A stretch of 64,000 nucleotides of DNA from the NCBI RefSeq assembly GCF_000242455.2, contig NC_019892.1, positions 6,272,744 through 6,336,743 of the forward strand, in the 5' to 3' direction. Numbering within the stretch: position 1 is the first letter of the stretch; every line of letters starts with the position of its first letter. Below are positions 1 to 8,733 of the stretch, piece after piece. Origin of the DNA: Singulisphaera acidiphila DSM 18658 (GTDB lineage: Bacteria; Planctomycetota; Planctomycetia; Isosphaerales; Isosphaeraceae). The notes under the pieces were generated by a model. The model was not told the DNA's origin. It ran no database searches and saw only the letters and a list, made by a program, of their open reading frames with translations. Position numbers and translations under genes: made by a program.

Positions 1-5
1 TGGGA

Positions 6-49
6 ATGGGGCGGGCTCAGGCTGATTGTCAATCGCCGGTTCGCCCCAT
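6..49. terminator. Possible hairpin at the window start
   Basis: A perfect 8-bp inverted repeat (ATGGGGCG at 6-13, CGCCCCAT at 42-49) with a 28-nt loop lies just upstream of the first gene. It could end a gene that lies outside the window. There is no T-tract, so the call is weak. Confidence 0.25.
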
Positions 50-226
50 TTCTGGTTTGGTTCAAAAGGTGAGAGAGACCGTCTCCGGAAGCGGGGAAAT
101 CCAGGCGAATGCTTTCCAGCCGACGCCTGGCTTCCTGCGCTGAGAGTTGGTTTTGCTTGGCCAGTCAATCGGATTCGCTGCTCTCTTGCCCAACTCACAC
201 CGCTCACAACCTATTTAGGACAAGTC

Positions 227-619
227 ATGATCTTCGTCGCGAAGTCGTGGTCAAACGGGTTTGCCTCCGCGGTTTTGGCGGTCGGGTTGCTCGCCCTTTG
301 CGGTTGCGATCAAGGTGGGGCTGCGCCCGCGGTCTCCTCATCGACCGAGGAAGGGACCGTCAACGGGACGGTCACCATCAACGGTAAAAAGGCCTCGGGT
401 GGGACAATCCACTTCGACCCTTCGAACATCAAGCGAAAATCGGTCAGCGCGGTGTCCGCTGAAATCAGCAAGGAAGGGACTTACTCCATCAAGACCTTGA
501 TCGGCGAGAACCAGATTCGTGTCGACTCGCCCGAGACCAAGAAGGGGATGTTTAGTGTGGATAGTTTTGAGGTGAAGAGTGGCGAGAACACGCATGACGT
601 CTCGCTGATGAAACTGTGA
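227..619 (+). CDS. Small lipoprotein with carboxypeptidase-regulatory-like fold
   Basis: The protein of about 130 residues starts with a charged segment and a hydrophobic stretch ending in a Cys (LLALCGC, residues about 21-27), which fits a lipoprotein signal peptide. The rest, 'GTVNGTVTINGKKASGG' onward, has the look of the small beta-sandwich carboxypeptidase-regulatory/transthyretin-like proteins that are very common in planctomycetes and often sit next to DUF1559 genes. The reading frame is open upstream to position 26, but the ATG at 227 is chosen because it places the signal peptide at the N-terminus. Its role is unknown; it is probably anchored in a membrane facing the periplasm. A short hairpin (GTGGCC 625-630, GGCCAC 641-646) follows the stop. 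Confidence 0.7.
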   Translation: MIFVAKSWSNGFASAVLAVGLLALCGCDQGGAAPAVSSSTEEGTVNGTVTINGKKASGGTIHFDPSNIKRKSVSAVSAEISKEGTYSIKTLIGENQIRVDSPETKKGMFSVDSFEVKSGENTHDVSLMKL

Positions 620-1175
620 TCGACGTGGCCGCTGCCCCCGGGCCACCTCTGGCAACCGGCACGGGCCGAGCCCCCTTTGCGATGTCCCCAATCGCCATTC
701 AGGAAGGCGCCTCAGCTTAAGTGGTGCGGTTCTTGATGATCGCATATGAGCGTGTGCCTTGCGTGGCGGGCGCGTCCTCCAAGCTTTCGTCCTCGCGGGG
801 GAATGGAATCGAGGGGCATCCCCGTCTCTCCCCAAGCCGAAGGGCGGTAAAAAATCGCAATGCTATTGCATGCTTGCTCGCGTGTTGTTGCGCGATCGCG
901 CCTGGCCGTGGTTTTCCGGAGTGATGGGACCTGGGCGAGTTGCCGTTGCAGGAGCAGGTCAATGATTGAGTGGGAATCCTTAGGTTGCGATAGCCCGCTG
1001 ATCTCGCTCGTCACTTGACTCGTTCCCCTCGACTCGTCAACGTAACGAATTGCCCGCCTTCCTGGTGTTCCGGGTCTGGAAAACGAAGCGAACACGCCTC
1101 GAAAGCTGAGAACGACTTCATGCCGAAGCCCGCCCCTTACCCCGGCGCCTCGATCGCCGATCTCCGGAGGATTTG
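620..1175. other. Intergenic region, no gene recognised
   Basis: About 555 bases without a convincing gene. Short open frames exist on both strands but show no recognisable protein and no good ribosome binding site. A small hairpin at 625-646 directly after the preceding stop may act as its terminator. The last bases contain the GGAGG ribosome site (1166-1170) of the next gene. Confidence 0.5.
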
Positions 1176-4100
1176 ATGTCTCTTGTTCTTTCACTCTGCC
1201 TTTCGGCCCTGGGCCAGGCACCCGCTCCTGTCGAGAGCGTCTCGTCGTTCCCGCCCCGATCGGCGTTCGAGGAGCGCAAGGCGCTTCACGTTCCCGAAGG
1301 GTTTGAAATTCAGCTCGTGGCGGCCGAGCCTGCGATTCAGAAGCCGATGAATATCGCCTTCGATGACAAGGGGAGGCTCTGGGTCACGGGGACCGTCGAA
1401 TACCCTTACCCGGCCAAGGACGGGACGAAGCCGCGCGACACGGTCAAGATTCTTGAAGACTTTCAGCCGGACGGCCGCGCCGGCAAGATCACGACCTTCG
1501 CCGATGGCTTGAATATCCCGATCGGGATCATGCCCCTGCCTGAGAGCACGGGCGCGCTCGTCTACTCGATCCCGACGATCGACCGCCTCTCGGACACGAC
1601 TGGCGACGGGCGAGCCGATCAACGGGCCACGCTCTACCGCAAATACGGCCACCAAGACACTCACGGGATGACCGGATCCTTTAGCTGGGGATTCGACGGC
1701 TGGATCTATGCTTGCCACGGGTTCTCGAACACGTCGCAGGTGGGGGGGAGCGACGAGAAGTCGATCCAGATGGCCTCGGGGAACATTTACCGGATGAAGC
1801 TCGACGGCTCGCACGCCGAGTATTTCACCCACGGGCAGGTCAACCCGTTCGGCCTGACGTTCGACCCACTGGGCAACCTCTATTCCTCCGACTGCCATTC
1901 GAGGCCGATCTATCAGCTTTTGCGGGGTGCGTACTATCCCAGCTTCGGCAAGCCTGACGACGGTCTCGGCTTCGGCCCGGAGATGATGACGCACGACCAT
2001 GGTTCGACCGCCATCGACGGTGCGACCTACTACGCGGCCAATCAGTTTCCTCCCGCGTATCGCGACACCCTGTTCACGGGCAACGTGGTCACGAACCGGA
2101 TCAACCATGACCGGGTCGAGTATCACGGCTCATCTCCCAAGGCGATCGAGCAGCCTGACTTTCTCTGGAGTGAGGACAACTGGTTCCGCCCCGTCGACAT
2201 CGAGCTCGGTCCCGACGGAGCGCTCTACGTCGCCGACTTTTACAACCGGATCATCGGCCACTATGAGGTCCCTCTGACCCACCCGGGGCGCGACCACAAC
2301 CACGGCCGAATCTGGCGGATCGTCTACCGAGGCCCCAAAAAAGAGAACGAGGTCGCGACCACGCGCGGCGATTGGACCAAGGCGACGAACGATGAGCTGA
2401 TCGCGGACCTGGGGCATCCCAACCTCGTCGTGCGCACCAAGGCCGCCAACCAACTGAGCGCACGCAAGAGCGAGGATCTCGACTCGCAGCTCACGGCCCT
2501 GGTCGCCTCGGACACCGACCTTTGGCGCAAAGTCCATGCCCTCTGGGTGCTCCAGCGGCGCGGGCAGCTCGACGACTCGACGCTGAATCAGGCCACCGCC
2601 GATCCGGCCCGCGAGCTCCGAATTCACGCCATGCGGGTACTCGCTGAGCGACCGAGCCTGGCTGATGCACTCTCGAAGCGAGCCCGGGAGTCCCTGACCG
2701 ATCAGGACGCGATGGTCAAACGGTCCGCAGCCGAAGCGCTGGGCCGTCATCCCGACTTCGCCAACGTGCGTCCGCTGCTGGCTCTGAGGCAGTCGGCGCC
2801 GTCGGAAGACACGCACCTGATTCACGTGGTCAGGATGGCGCTTCGCGACCAGTTCCTTGTCGCGTCGGCCTGGGAGGCCCTCACTTCGGAATCGCTGAGC
2901 GAGCGTGACGCCCGCGACCTCGCGGATATCGCCCCCGGCGTTCCCACGGCCGAGTCGGCGAAGTACCTGGTCAACCATCTCGAACGCTATGCGGAACCGG
3001 ACGGCACCCAGGTGCGCTATATGCACCATGTGGCTCGGTACGGCAGCGAGGACTCGGTTCGGGCCATGCTGGCCTTGATCCGGGGGCGCTCCGAGTCGAG
3101 CCCGGCGCAACTTGCCGCCCTGCTGAAAGCGGTCCTTCAAGGAACCCAGGAACGGGGAGCCACTCTGCCTGCTGAAGGTCAGGAGATGGCCTTGAAGCTG
3201 ACCAGACGACTCGTCGATTCCTCGAAGAAGAACGAAGCACTTCTTGGAATTGAGCTGGTCAAGTCCTTCAAGCTCAACGAATTGCGCGAGACGCTCGAGA
3301 GTCGTGTGCAGGACGCGAAATCCGAAGTCCCCTTGCGGATCGAAGCGATGACGGCCCTCGTGGCGATGGCTCCTGAGAAGACCCTCACCCTGCTTGGGCA
3401 GGTCCTTGGCGATTCCTCAGAGCCGTTCGAGCTGCGGGATAAGGCGGCAGGTGCCCTTTCCCTGATCAATCAGGCCGGCTCGACCGAGTCACTTCTGCTT
3501 GTCTTGCCCACGGCGCCCGAGCGACTCCAGGCGACAATTGCCACCGGTCTGGCCGCGCGGAAGTCAGGGGCTGAGGCGCTCTTGAAGGCGATTGCCGAGG
3601 GAAAGGCGTCCGCTCGCCTGCTCCAAGAAACCCAGGTAGCACTTCGACTCGGAAGCCATGACATCGACGGAGTCAAAGAGCGGGTTGCCACGCTCCTGAA
3701 AGACCTGCCTGCCGCTGACGCACGTCTTCGTGGCCTCGTGAAGCAGCGTCACAACGGATTCGGCTCCTCCCCGCGCGACGCGGTTCGCGGAGCGGCCGTG
3801 TTCGAGAAGAATTGCGTCGCTTGTCACCAGATCGGCGGCAAAGGACAGCGGATCGGCCCGCAGCTCGATGGGATCGGGACCCGTGGGATCGATCGACTCC
3901 TGGAAGATATTCTTGACCCGAACCGTAACGTCGACCAGGCCTTCCGCGTGACCAACGTGGCCCAGAGCAACGGTCAACTCGTCTCCGGCCTGCTGCTCAA
4001 GGAGGAGGGGGAGATCCTCGTCTTCGCCGACGCTCAGGGGAAAGAGGTCCGCGTCCCCAAGGAGTCGGTCGAGGAGCGAACGACTTCACAACTCTCCCCC

Positions 4101-4232
4101 ATGCCTGCCAACCTTGCCGACCTGATTACTGAGCCGGAGTTCTATGACCTGATCGCTTACCTCCTCCAACAGAAGGAGACCTCGGCGAAGCCCAACACCG
4201 AAGGGGGGACGATCAAGGAAGGATCGCGATGA
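1176..4232 (+). CDS. PVC-type haem-binding dehydrogenase / cytochrome c protein
   Basis: This 1018-residue exported protein has a signal peptide (residues about 1-15), then a beta-propeller-type region of the PVC 'membrane-bound dehydrogenase' family ('HVPEGFEIQLVAAEP', 'NPFGLTFDPLGNLYSSDCHS'), a middle helical region that looks like HEAT repeats (about 410-840), and a C-terminal cytochrome c domain. That domain has one c-type haem site, C880-V-A-C883-H884. The family is expanded in planctomycetes and verrucomicrobia and is thought to oxidise sugars or other substrates in the periplasm; the substrate here is not known. The start is ATG 1176, with GGAGG 5 bases before it, rather than the TTG at 1173. 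The 3' end overlaps the convergent cyclase gene by 20 bp. Confidence 0.9.
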   Translation: MSLVLSLCLSALGQAPAPVESVSSFPPRSAFEERKALHVPEGFEIQLVAAEPAIQKPMNIAFDDKGRLWVTGTVEYPYPAKDGTKPRDTVKILEDFQPDGRAGKITTFADGLNIPIGIMPLPESTGALVYSIPTIDRLSDTTGDGRADQRATLYRKYGHQDTHGMTGSFSWGFDGWIYACHGFSNTSQVGGSDEKSIQMASGNIYRMKLDGSHAEYFTHGQVNPFGLTFDPLGNLYSSDCHSRPIYQLLRGAYYPSFGKPDDGLGFGPEMMTHDHGSTAIDGATYYAANQFPPAYRDTLFTGNVVTNRINHDRVEYHGSSPKAIEQPDFLWSEDNWFRPVDIELGPDGALYVADFYNRIIGHYEVPLTHPGRDHNHGRIWRIVYRGPKKENEVATTRGDWTKATNDELIADLGHPNLVVRTKAANQLSARKSEDLDSQLTALVASDTDLWRKVHALWVLQRRGQLDDSTLNQATADPARELRIHAMRVLAERPSLADALSKRARESLTDQDAMVKRSAAEALGRHPDFANVRPLLALRQSAPSEDTHLIHVVRMALRDQFLVASAWEALTSESLSERDARDLADIAPGVPTAESAKYLVNHLERYAEPDGTQVRYMHHVARYGSEDSVRAMLALIRGRSESSPAQLAALLKAVLQGTQERGATLPAEGQEMALKLTRRLVDSSKKNEALLGIELVKSFKLNELRETLESRVQDAKSEVPLRIEAMTALVAMAPEKTLTLLGQVLGDSSEPFELRDKAAGALSLINQAGSTESLLLVLPTAPERLQATIATGLAARKSGAEALLKAIAEGKASARLLQETQVALRLGSHDIDGVKERVATLLKDLPAADARLRGLVKQRHNGFGSSPRDAVRGAAVFEKNCVACHQIGGKGQRIGPQLDGIGTRGIDRLLEDILDPNRNVDQAFRVTNVAQSNGQLVSGLLLKEEGEILVFADAQGKEVRVPKESVEERTTSQLSPMPANLADLITEPEFYDLIAYLLQQKETSAKPNTEGGTIKEGSR

Positions 4233-5037
4233 TTCGGGTCGGACCACCGCTGCCTCCTTTGATCTTCATCGGCAAGGCAATCAAGGTGGCCCCCGTTTCG
4301 GGAACTTGCTCCAGGTTCGCCACGTTCTCCAGGCCATAGATCCCGGCCCCGTTGAGGACGCGGTGGGCCATGAAGTCGCGTGAGGGGCCGGGGTCGAGAC
4401 TCGCCGTATCGACCCCGACCCCCGAGACCCTGCGATGGGCGACCAGCCACTCCGCCGCCGCGCGTGAAACGCCCGGGAAGTGCAGGTGGGCTGTGTCGCC
4501 CGTTTGATCGCTGCCAAGGTAGGCCTTCTTATCAGGCCAGAACCGACCCCAACCCGATCGCATCACGACGATCGCACCATCCGGAATGCGTCCATAGGTC
4601 CGCTCCCAGGCCTCGAGATCCTCGGGGCGGAGCTGATAATCGCGGTCCCGGGCGCAAGCCTTTTGGATATCCACCACCACGGCCGGCCCGATCAGCTTCG
4701 CGAGCGGGATCTGGTCGGCCGTCGCTTGCCCCTCGCCAAAATGGATCGGGCTATCCAGGTGCGTGCCGCCGTGCTCACTGGCCGCAAACGTGGCTGAGGC
4801 ATACCAGTAGCCCCCCGCCGAATGGCCCCAGGTCGTGCGTTCCCACTGGAACGACTTGTCGGTCGGCCAGTAGATGGTGTCCTTATCGAACGCGTAAGTC
4901 AGGTCGATCGCCTTCGAGGCCAGGTCTTTGAGCGGACCGGGCGCTTGACGAGGCGTCTGCGCCTGAACGGCGACGAACGCCCCGGCTCCGACGAGAATCA
5001 GGGCGAGAACCGGGATCGAAGCATGGGTGCGGCTCAT
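4213..5037 (-). CDS. Exported cyclase-family (kynurenine formamidase-like) hydrolase
   Basis: A 274-residue protein of the cyclase/arylformamidase family, metal-dependent hydrolases of amides or cyclic esters. The family metal motif H-x-G-T-H-x-D-x-P-x-H is visible as 'EHGGTHLDSPIHF' about 95 residues in, and 'VGVDTASLDPG' is the second conserved block. The start chosen is the ATG at 5037, preceded by GAGGG; it gives a clean signal peptide (hydrophobic stretch about residues 7-24), so the enzyme probably acts in the periplasm. An upstream in-frame extension to 5145 is less likely. The substrate cannot be told from sequence. The gene runs tail-to-tail into the PVC cytochrome gene. Confidence 0.85.
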   Translation of the reverse strand: MSRTHASIPVLALILVGAGAFVAVQAQTPRQAPGPLKDLASKAIDLTYAFDKDTIYWPTDKSFQWERTTWGHSAGGYWYASATFAASEHGGTHLDSPIHFGEGQATADQIPLAKLIGPAVVVDIQKACARDRDYQLRPEDLEAWERTYGRIPDGAIVVMRSGWGRFWPDKKAYLGSDQTGDTAHLHFPGVSRAAAEWLVAHRRVSGVGVDTASLDPGPSRDFMAHRVLNGAGIYGLENVANLEQVPETGATLIALPMKIKGGSGGPTRIIAILP

Positions 5038-5307
5038 AGGACCCTCGGGGTGATTCCAAGGCCGAAACAACAGACTTGATCGGGGGAACGTAACCAACGG
5101 AAACCATGAAGCGCACGGAAAGGAAAGAAAAAAGGCAGCAGGCAATTTTGAATTGATGAATTGAAATATTAGTGGTTGTGGTTTGGGACTCTCTGCATTT
5201 CGTGGCCTCCGTGGTTAAACCTTCTCGGTGGGAGACGCCGGAGCCGCTTTGGACACCGGGTGCGGTTGCCGCGAACTCGTAAGTTGCGTATCTTTCTAGA
5301 GGGTCAG

Positions 5308-6174
5308 ATGTTGGGAACGCGATTCGGAGGTTTTCGCGTGGTGTCTCCGTTTGCCGAAAGCCCGGAATTTCAGCGTCTGTTGCGCCGCGAGCCCCCTTCC
5401 GACCTGATCCGGATCGCGCTTGAGATCGCGCGGGACGCGTACCCGGAACTCGAGGCGGAGCGCTACCTCGAAAAGATTGAAGCGCTCGCGGTCCGGATCC
5501 GCGACCGCTGCCCGGCGGGGGCAAAACCGCGGCAGGTTCTCGGTCAGATCAATTGGGTCCTTTTCGTCGAGGAGGGCTATCAGGGGAACGTCGACGAGTA
5601 TTACGACCCCCGAAATAGTTATGTCAACGAGGTGGTCGACCGCAAGACGGGGATCCCGATCAGCCTCTCCGTCCTCTATTGGACGCTTGCCGAACGGCTC
5701 GGGCTGGTGATGGCGGGTGTCAACCTTCCAGGGCACTTCATGCTCCGGGTCGGCCGGGCGGATGCGACGATCTTCATTGACCCGTTTCATGGCGGGACGT
5801 TGCTCGATCGCGAGGGGTGTTGCCGCACGGTTGCCGGGCTCTTGGGGAAACCGGTCGAGCTAACCGACTTCCAACTCGCCCCTTGCGGTCATGACCAGGT
5901 GGTTGCGCGCATGCTTCGTAACCTCAAGGCGATCTACTTCAGGAGCCAAGACTTTCAGACGGCCCTGTCCGTCCAGAGACGATTGGCCGCCCTGAATCCG
6001 AATGATTCCGACGAGCAGCGCGACCTGGGGATGCTCTGCCTGCAACTCGACCGCCCGGCCGACGCAATTTCCCCGTTGCAGTTGTATCTCGACTCTCAAC
6101 CGCCGGCTGAGGATGCCGAGGTGGTCCGTGCCTTGCTGCGTGCCGCGCGGCGCGAGGTCGCGACCTGGAACTGA
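5308..6174 (+). CDS. SirB1-family transglutaminase-like / TPR protein
   Basis: The 288-residue protein matches the SirB1 architecture: an N-terminal transglutaminase-like domain ('DEYYDPRNSYVNEVVDRKTG', 'GIPISLSVLYW', 'GVNLPGHFMLRV') followed by a TPR-type helical tail with 'AIYFRSQDFQTALSVQRRLA' and 'NPNDSDEQRDLGMLCLQLDR'. The usual transglutaminase Cys position is occupied by Ser in 'PISLSVLY', as in many SirB1 members, so catalysis is doubtful. The start at ATG 5308 follows AGAGGG by about 5 bases; a longer in-frame extension to 5176 has no good ribosome site. No signal peptide, so cytoplasmic. The exact role is unknown. Confidence 0.85.
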   Translation: MLGTRFGGFRVVSPFAESPEFQRLLRREPPSDLIRIALEIARDAYPELEAERYLEKIEALAVRIRDRCPAGAKPRQVLGQINWVLFVEEGYQGNVDEYYDPRNSYVNEVVDRKTGIPISLSVLYWTLAERLGLVMAGVNLPGHFMLRVGRADATIFIDPFHGGTLLDREGCCRTVAGLLGKPVELTDFQLAPCGHDQVVARMLRNLKAIYFRSQDFQTALSVQRRLAALNPNDSDEQRDLGMLCLQLDRPADAISPLQLYLDSQPPAEDAEVVRALLRAARREVATWN

Positions 6175-6417
6175 TTGGCCGGCCCCTTCTTTCTCTTTTT
6201 CTCGAAATTCTTTCGAGAAAGAATCAAGTTCTTTTCCTCAAGTGCCGAAGACGAGAGTACGGCGACTCCGGGCGGGTCGTCGCGCTGTCGGATTCGGTGG
6301 GGATTGTCCGGAAGCCGGACCTGCGGGATGAAGGGCGGAGCTCCTCATTCCCGGCGTGACCTTTTGGGTCATGACCTCGCTGACCCGGTTCGCTCGTCAG
6401 GAGGAGGAATCCCCGCT

Positions 6418-8733
6418 ATGCACACCTTGAGAACTTCAACGAGACTGTTACTCCTTCCTCTCTTGTGTTTGGCCGGATGCGCCAGCACGTCGGGCGTGTC
6501 CTCCAAGATGCAGACGGTCGCCTCCGTCGGCGACAAGAAATACCCTGTGGTTACGGGCGAGCCGGGATCGTCGATTGTGGCCGACGTGACGCCGACCGAG
6601 CCGTCCGTCCGCTCCAAGGGAAGAATCTCCGGCCGCGTGGTCGACGAGACGGGAGAACCGCTTCCCAATGTTCGCGTCCGGCTTGCGGTCGGGAACACCC
6701 CGGGGGGGCAGCTCATTCGGGCCACGACCGACCGGACCGGGGCGTTCACTCTGAATGGGGTCCGAGCCGGCTCTGCACATACCGTGATCGCAGAGTGGGA
6801 AGATGGGGTGGAATACCTGACCGGCCGGAGCGTGGTGGATGCGCCCGACACGAATGTTCGGATCACGCTTGCCCCCTCGGGTACCGAATCCAAGACCGCA
6901 AACGCCCCGATTCGACCGAACCGGATCAGTCCGATCTCGGACAAATCGTCGACGATGGACGAGGACGAGGAAGACGAAGCGGTGGTTGATGCTCCCCGGC
7001 TCTCGGCTCGGAAATCACGAGTGAACGAGGAGGATCTGCCGCCGGCCCGCGAGGCCGAATCTTTCTCACCGCCGGCGGGCACGCGAACGCCTGAAACAAC
7101 ACCACGCCAGGGCGCGGGCACGTCGGGACGGGTTCGCTGGCGGCGCGTCGGATCGGATGGAGTCACGCACCAGGATACGAGGCCGGCGTCCGAGCCTGGG
7201 GAGAACGCTTCTTCGGCGTTGCAAGATCCTGAGACCCGCGAAGCAGGCGCATTCGCCTCGAATGTCGCGGACGAGGACGAGGGGCCGAACCCGCTCCCTC
7301 CCGCGCTCGAGCCGGGGCAATCGCCCCCTGCGCGGGAGGTCGATCCGCTTCCTCGTGCTCGCAAGCCACGGCGCCCGGCCCCCGCGAGTGACGACGATGA
7401 CCCGCTTCCTCCGGCACGCGAGCCAGGGCAGATGTCCATCGCGGCTCCGGTCAGGACGAAGCCGCGCCCGCCCGCCCAGTTGCCTGAGGTCGAGCCCGAG
7501 CCTGCCCCCGCGTCGTCCGAAGCCAATCCGCTTCCCCCGGCGCTCGAACCGGGACGGGATGGGGACGTCTCTTCAGCCGAAACAAACCAGGCTCCTGCAT
7601 CAGAACTCGAACCCGAAAAAAGACCGAGTTCTTCAGCTCCGTCTGACTTAGCCTTCCTGCCGCCGGCGGTCGAGGCAGGCCAGGCGGAGAAACCGGCTCC
7701 GGCTCCGGTGCCTGCTTCGATTGAGGAGGCACCAGCGGCCAGTGCCGATCTCCTCGCTTTGAGCGAGACGACTTCACCCGCACTGAGCGACCTGCCGTCC
7801 CCGGTTGAGGCGGCTCCTTCGGAAGGGAAGCCGGTGGCCAGTACTCCTCCCCCCGTGGCCGAGGTTGCCGCGACTCTGGGGAAGGACGCGCTTGCTGAAT
7901 CGTCACCGTTCGAATCCCCTCGCTTCGGGCCAGCTCCCACGTCTGTGCCTGCAGTGGTCGCGGCGGTGGCGGATCAGTCGGTTTTCGAGGCGGGTTCAGA
8001 CGCGCCGGCAACCGACGTCTTGCCTGCTTCTCCCCCGGATACTCGAAAGCGGCCGACCTGGAAAGAGCTGGCGGCACTTGCTCCCAAGATACCCCCCGCT
8101 CCGATTGAGAAAGGGAAGGGAGTCGAGCCCTCGGCCTCGCTTCCGACCAGGCCCGTGGCCCAGACCGTTTCGTTGGAGCGGCCCCCCACGACTCAGACAA
8201 GTTCGCGAGCGGCACCGCCTCAAGCGAAAGCCGATGTTGGCGGGGCGTTTTGTGACTACGACGCCAAGCACCGAAAGATCAATGATTTCCGCCTGCCTGA
8301 CCTCGAAGGCAGGCCGGTTCGTTTCCAGGAGCTGGATGCCGACCTCGTCCTGATCGACTTCTGGGGAACGTGGTGCCAGCCCTGTCTGCGGTCGGTTCCC
8401 CACCTGATCGAGCTTCAGAAGCGGATGGGAACGAGCAAGCTCAAGGTGGTCGGCATTGCCTGTGAGCAAGGTCCGCTCGCCGATCGAGCCAAGGCGGTGT
8501 CCCAGGAAGTGCGTCGTTTGGGGATCAATTACCCCGTTCTGCTCAGTGGCATGGATGGTCCTTGCCCACTCCAGGAAGCGTTGAAGGTCCAGGCTTACCC
8601 TACCTTGATCCTCGTCGATCGCCAGGGACGGATCGTTTGGCAAGATCAAGGAGCCACCCCCGTCACCCTGGCTCGTCTCGATCGCTTCCTCGGCTCCGCA
8701 AGCAAGAAGAGCGAAGAGACCCGACGCTACTGA
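6418..8733 (+). CDS. Lipoprotein with carboxypeptidase-regulatory domain, Pro-rich stalk and TlpA thioredoxin domain
   Basis: 771 residues. The order is: lipoprotein signal (LLCLAGC, Cys about residue 20), a carboxypeptidase-regulatory-like domain ('GRISGRVVDETGEPLPNVRV', about 60-145), a disordered Pro/Ala/Glu-rich stretch of about 450 residues, and a C-terminal TlpA/ResA-like thioredoxin domain (about 610-765) with active site W652-C653-Q-P-C656. The stalk carries a recurring motif of the form (D/N)PLPPAxEPGQ. It most likely reduces disulfides, or carries electrons, outside the cytoplasm at the end of a long tether; the partner is unknown. The start at ATG 6418 has AGGAGGAGG upstream. The last 7 bp overlap the convergent next gene. 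Confidence 0.85.
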   Translation: MHTLRTSTRLLLLPLLCLAGCASTSGVSSKMQTVASVGDKKYPVVTGEPGSSIVADVTPTEPSVRSKGRISGRVVDETGEPLPNVRVRLAVGNTPGGQLIRATTDRTGAFTLNGVRAGSAHTVIAEWEDGVEYLTGRSVVDAPDTNVRITLAPSGTESKTANAPIRPNRISPISDKSSTMDEDEEDEAVVDAPRLSARKSRVNEEDLPPAREAESFSPPAGTRTPETTPRQGAGTSGRVRWRRVGSDGVTHQDTRPASEPGENASSALQDPETREAGAFASNVADEDEGPNPLPPALEPGQSPPAREVDPLPRARKPRRPAPASDDDDPLPPAREPGQMSIAAPVRTKPRPPAQLPEVEPEPAPASSEANPLPPALEPGRDGDVSSAETNQAPASELEPEKRPSSSAPSDLAFLPPAVEAGQAEKPAPAPVPASIEEAPAASADLLALSETTSPALSDLPSPVEAAPSEGKPVASTPPPVAEVAATLGKDALAESSPFESPRFGPAPTSVPAVVAAVADQSVFEAGSDAPATDVLPASPPDTRKRPTWKELAALAPKIPPAPIEKGKGVEPSASLPTRPVAQTVSLERPPTTQTSSRAAPPQAKADVGGAFCDYDAKHRKINDFRLPDLEGRPVRFQELDADLVLIDFWGTWCQPCLRSVPHLIELQKRMGTSKLKVVGIACEQGPLADRAKAVSQEVRRLGINYPVLLSGMDGPCPLQEALKVQAYPTLILVDRQGRIVWQDQGATPVTLARLDRFLGSASKKSEETRRY

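Noticed and set aside
6369..7940. 523-codon open frame on the minus strand
   Set aside because: It lies wholly opposite the thioredoxin lipoprotein gene and is Ser/Gly/Ala low-complexity, the expected shadow of a GC-rich Pro/Ala-coding strand.
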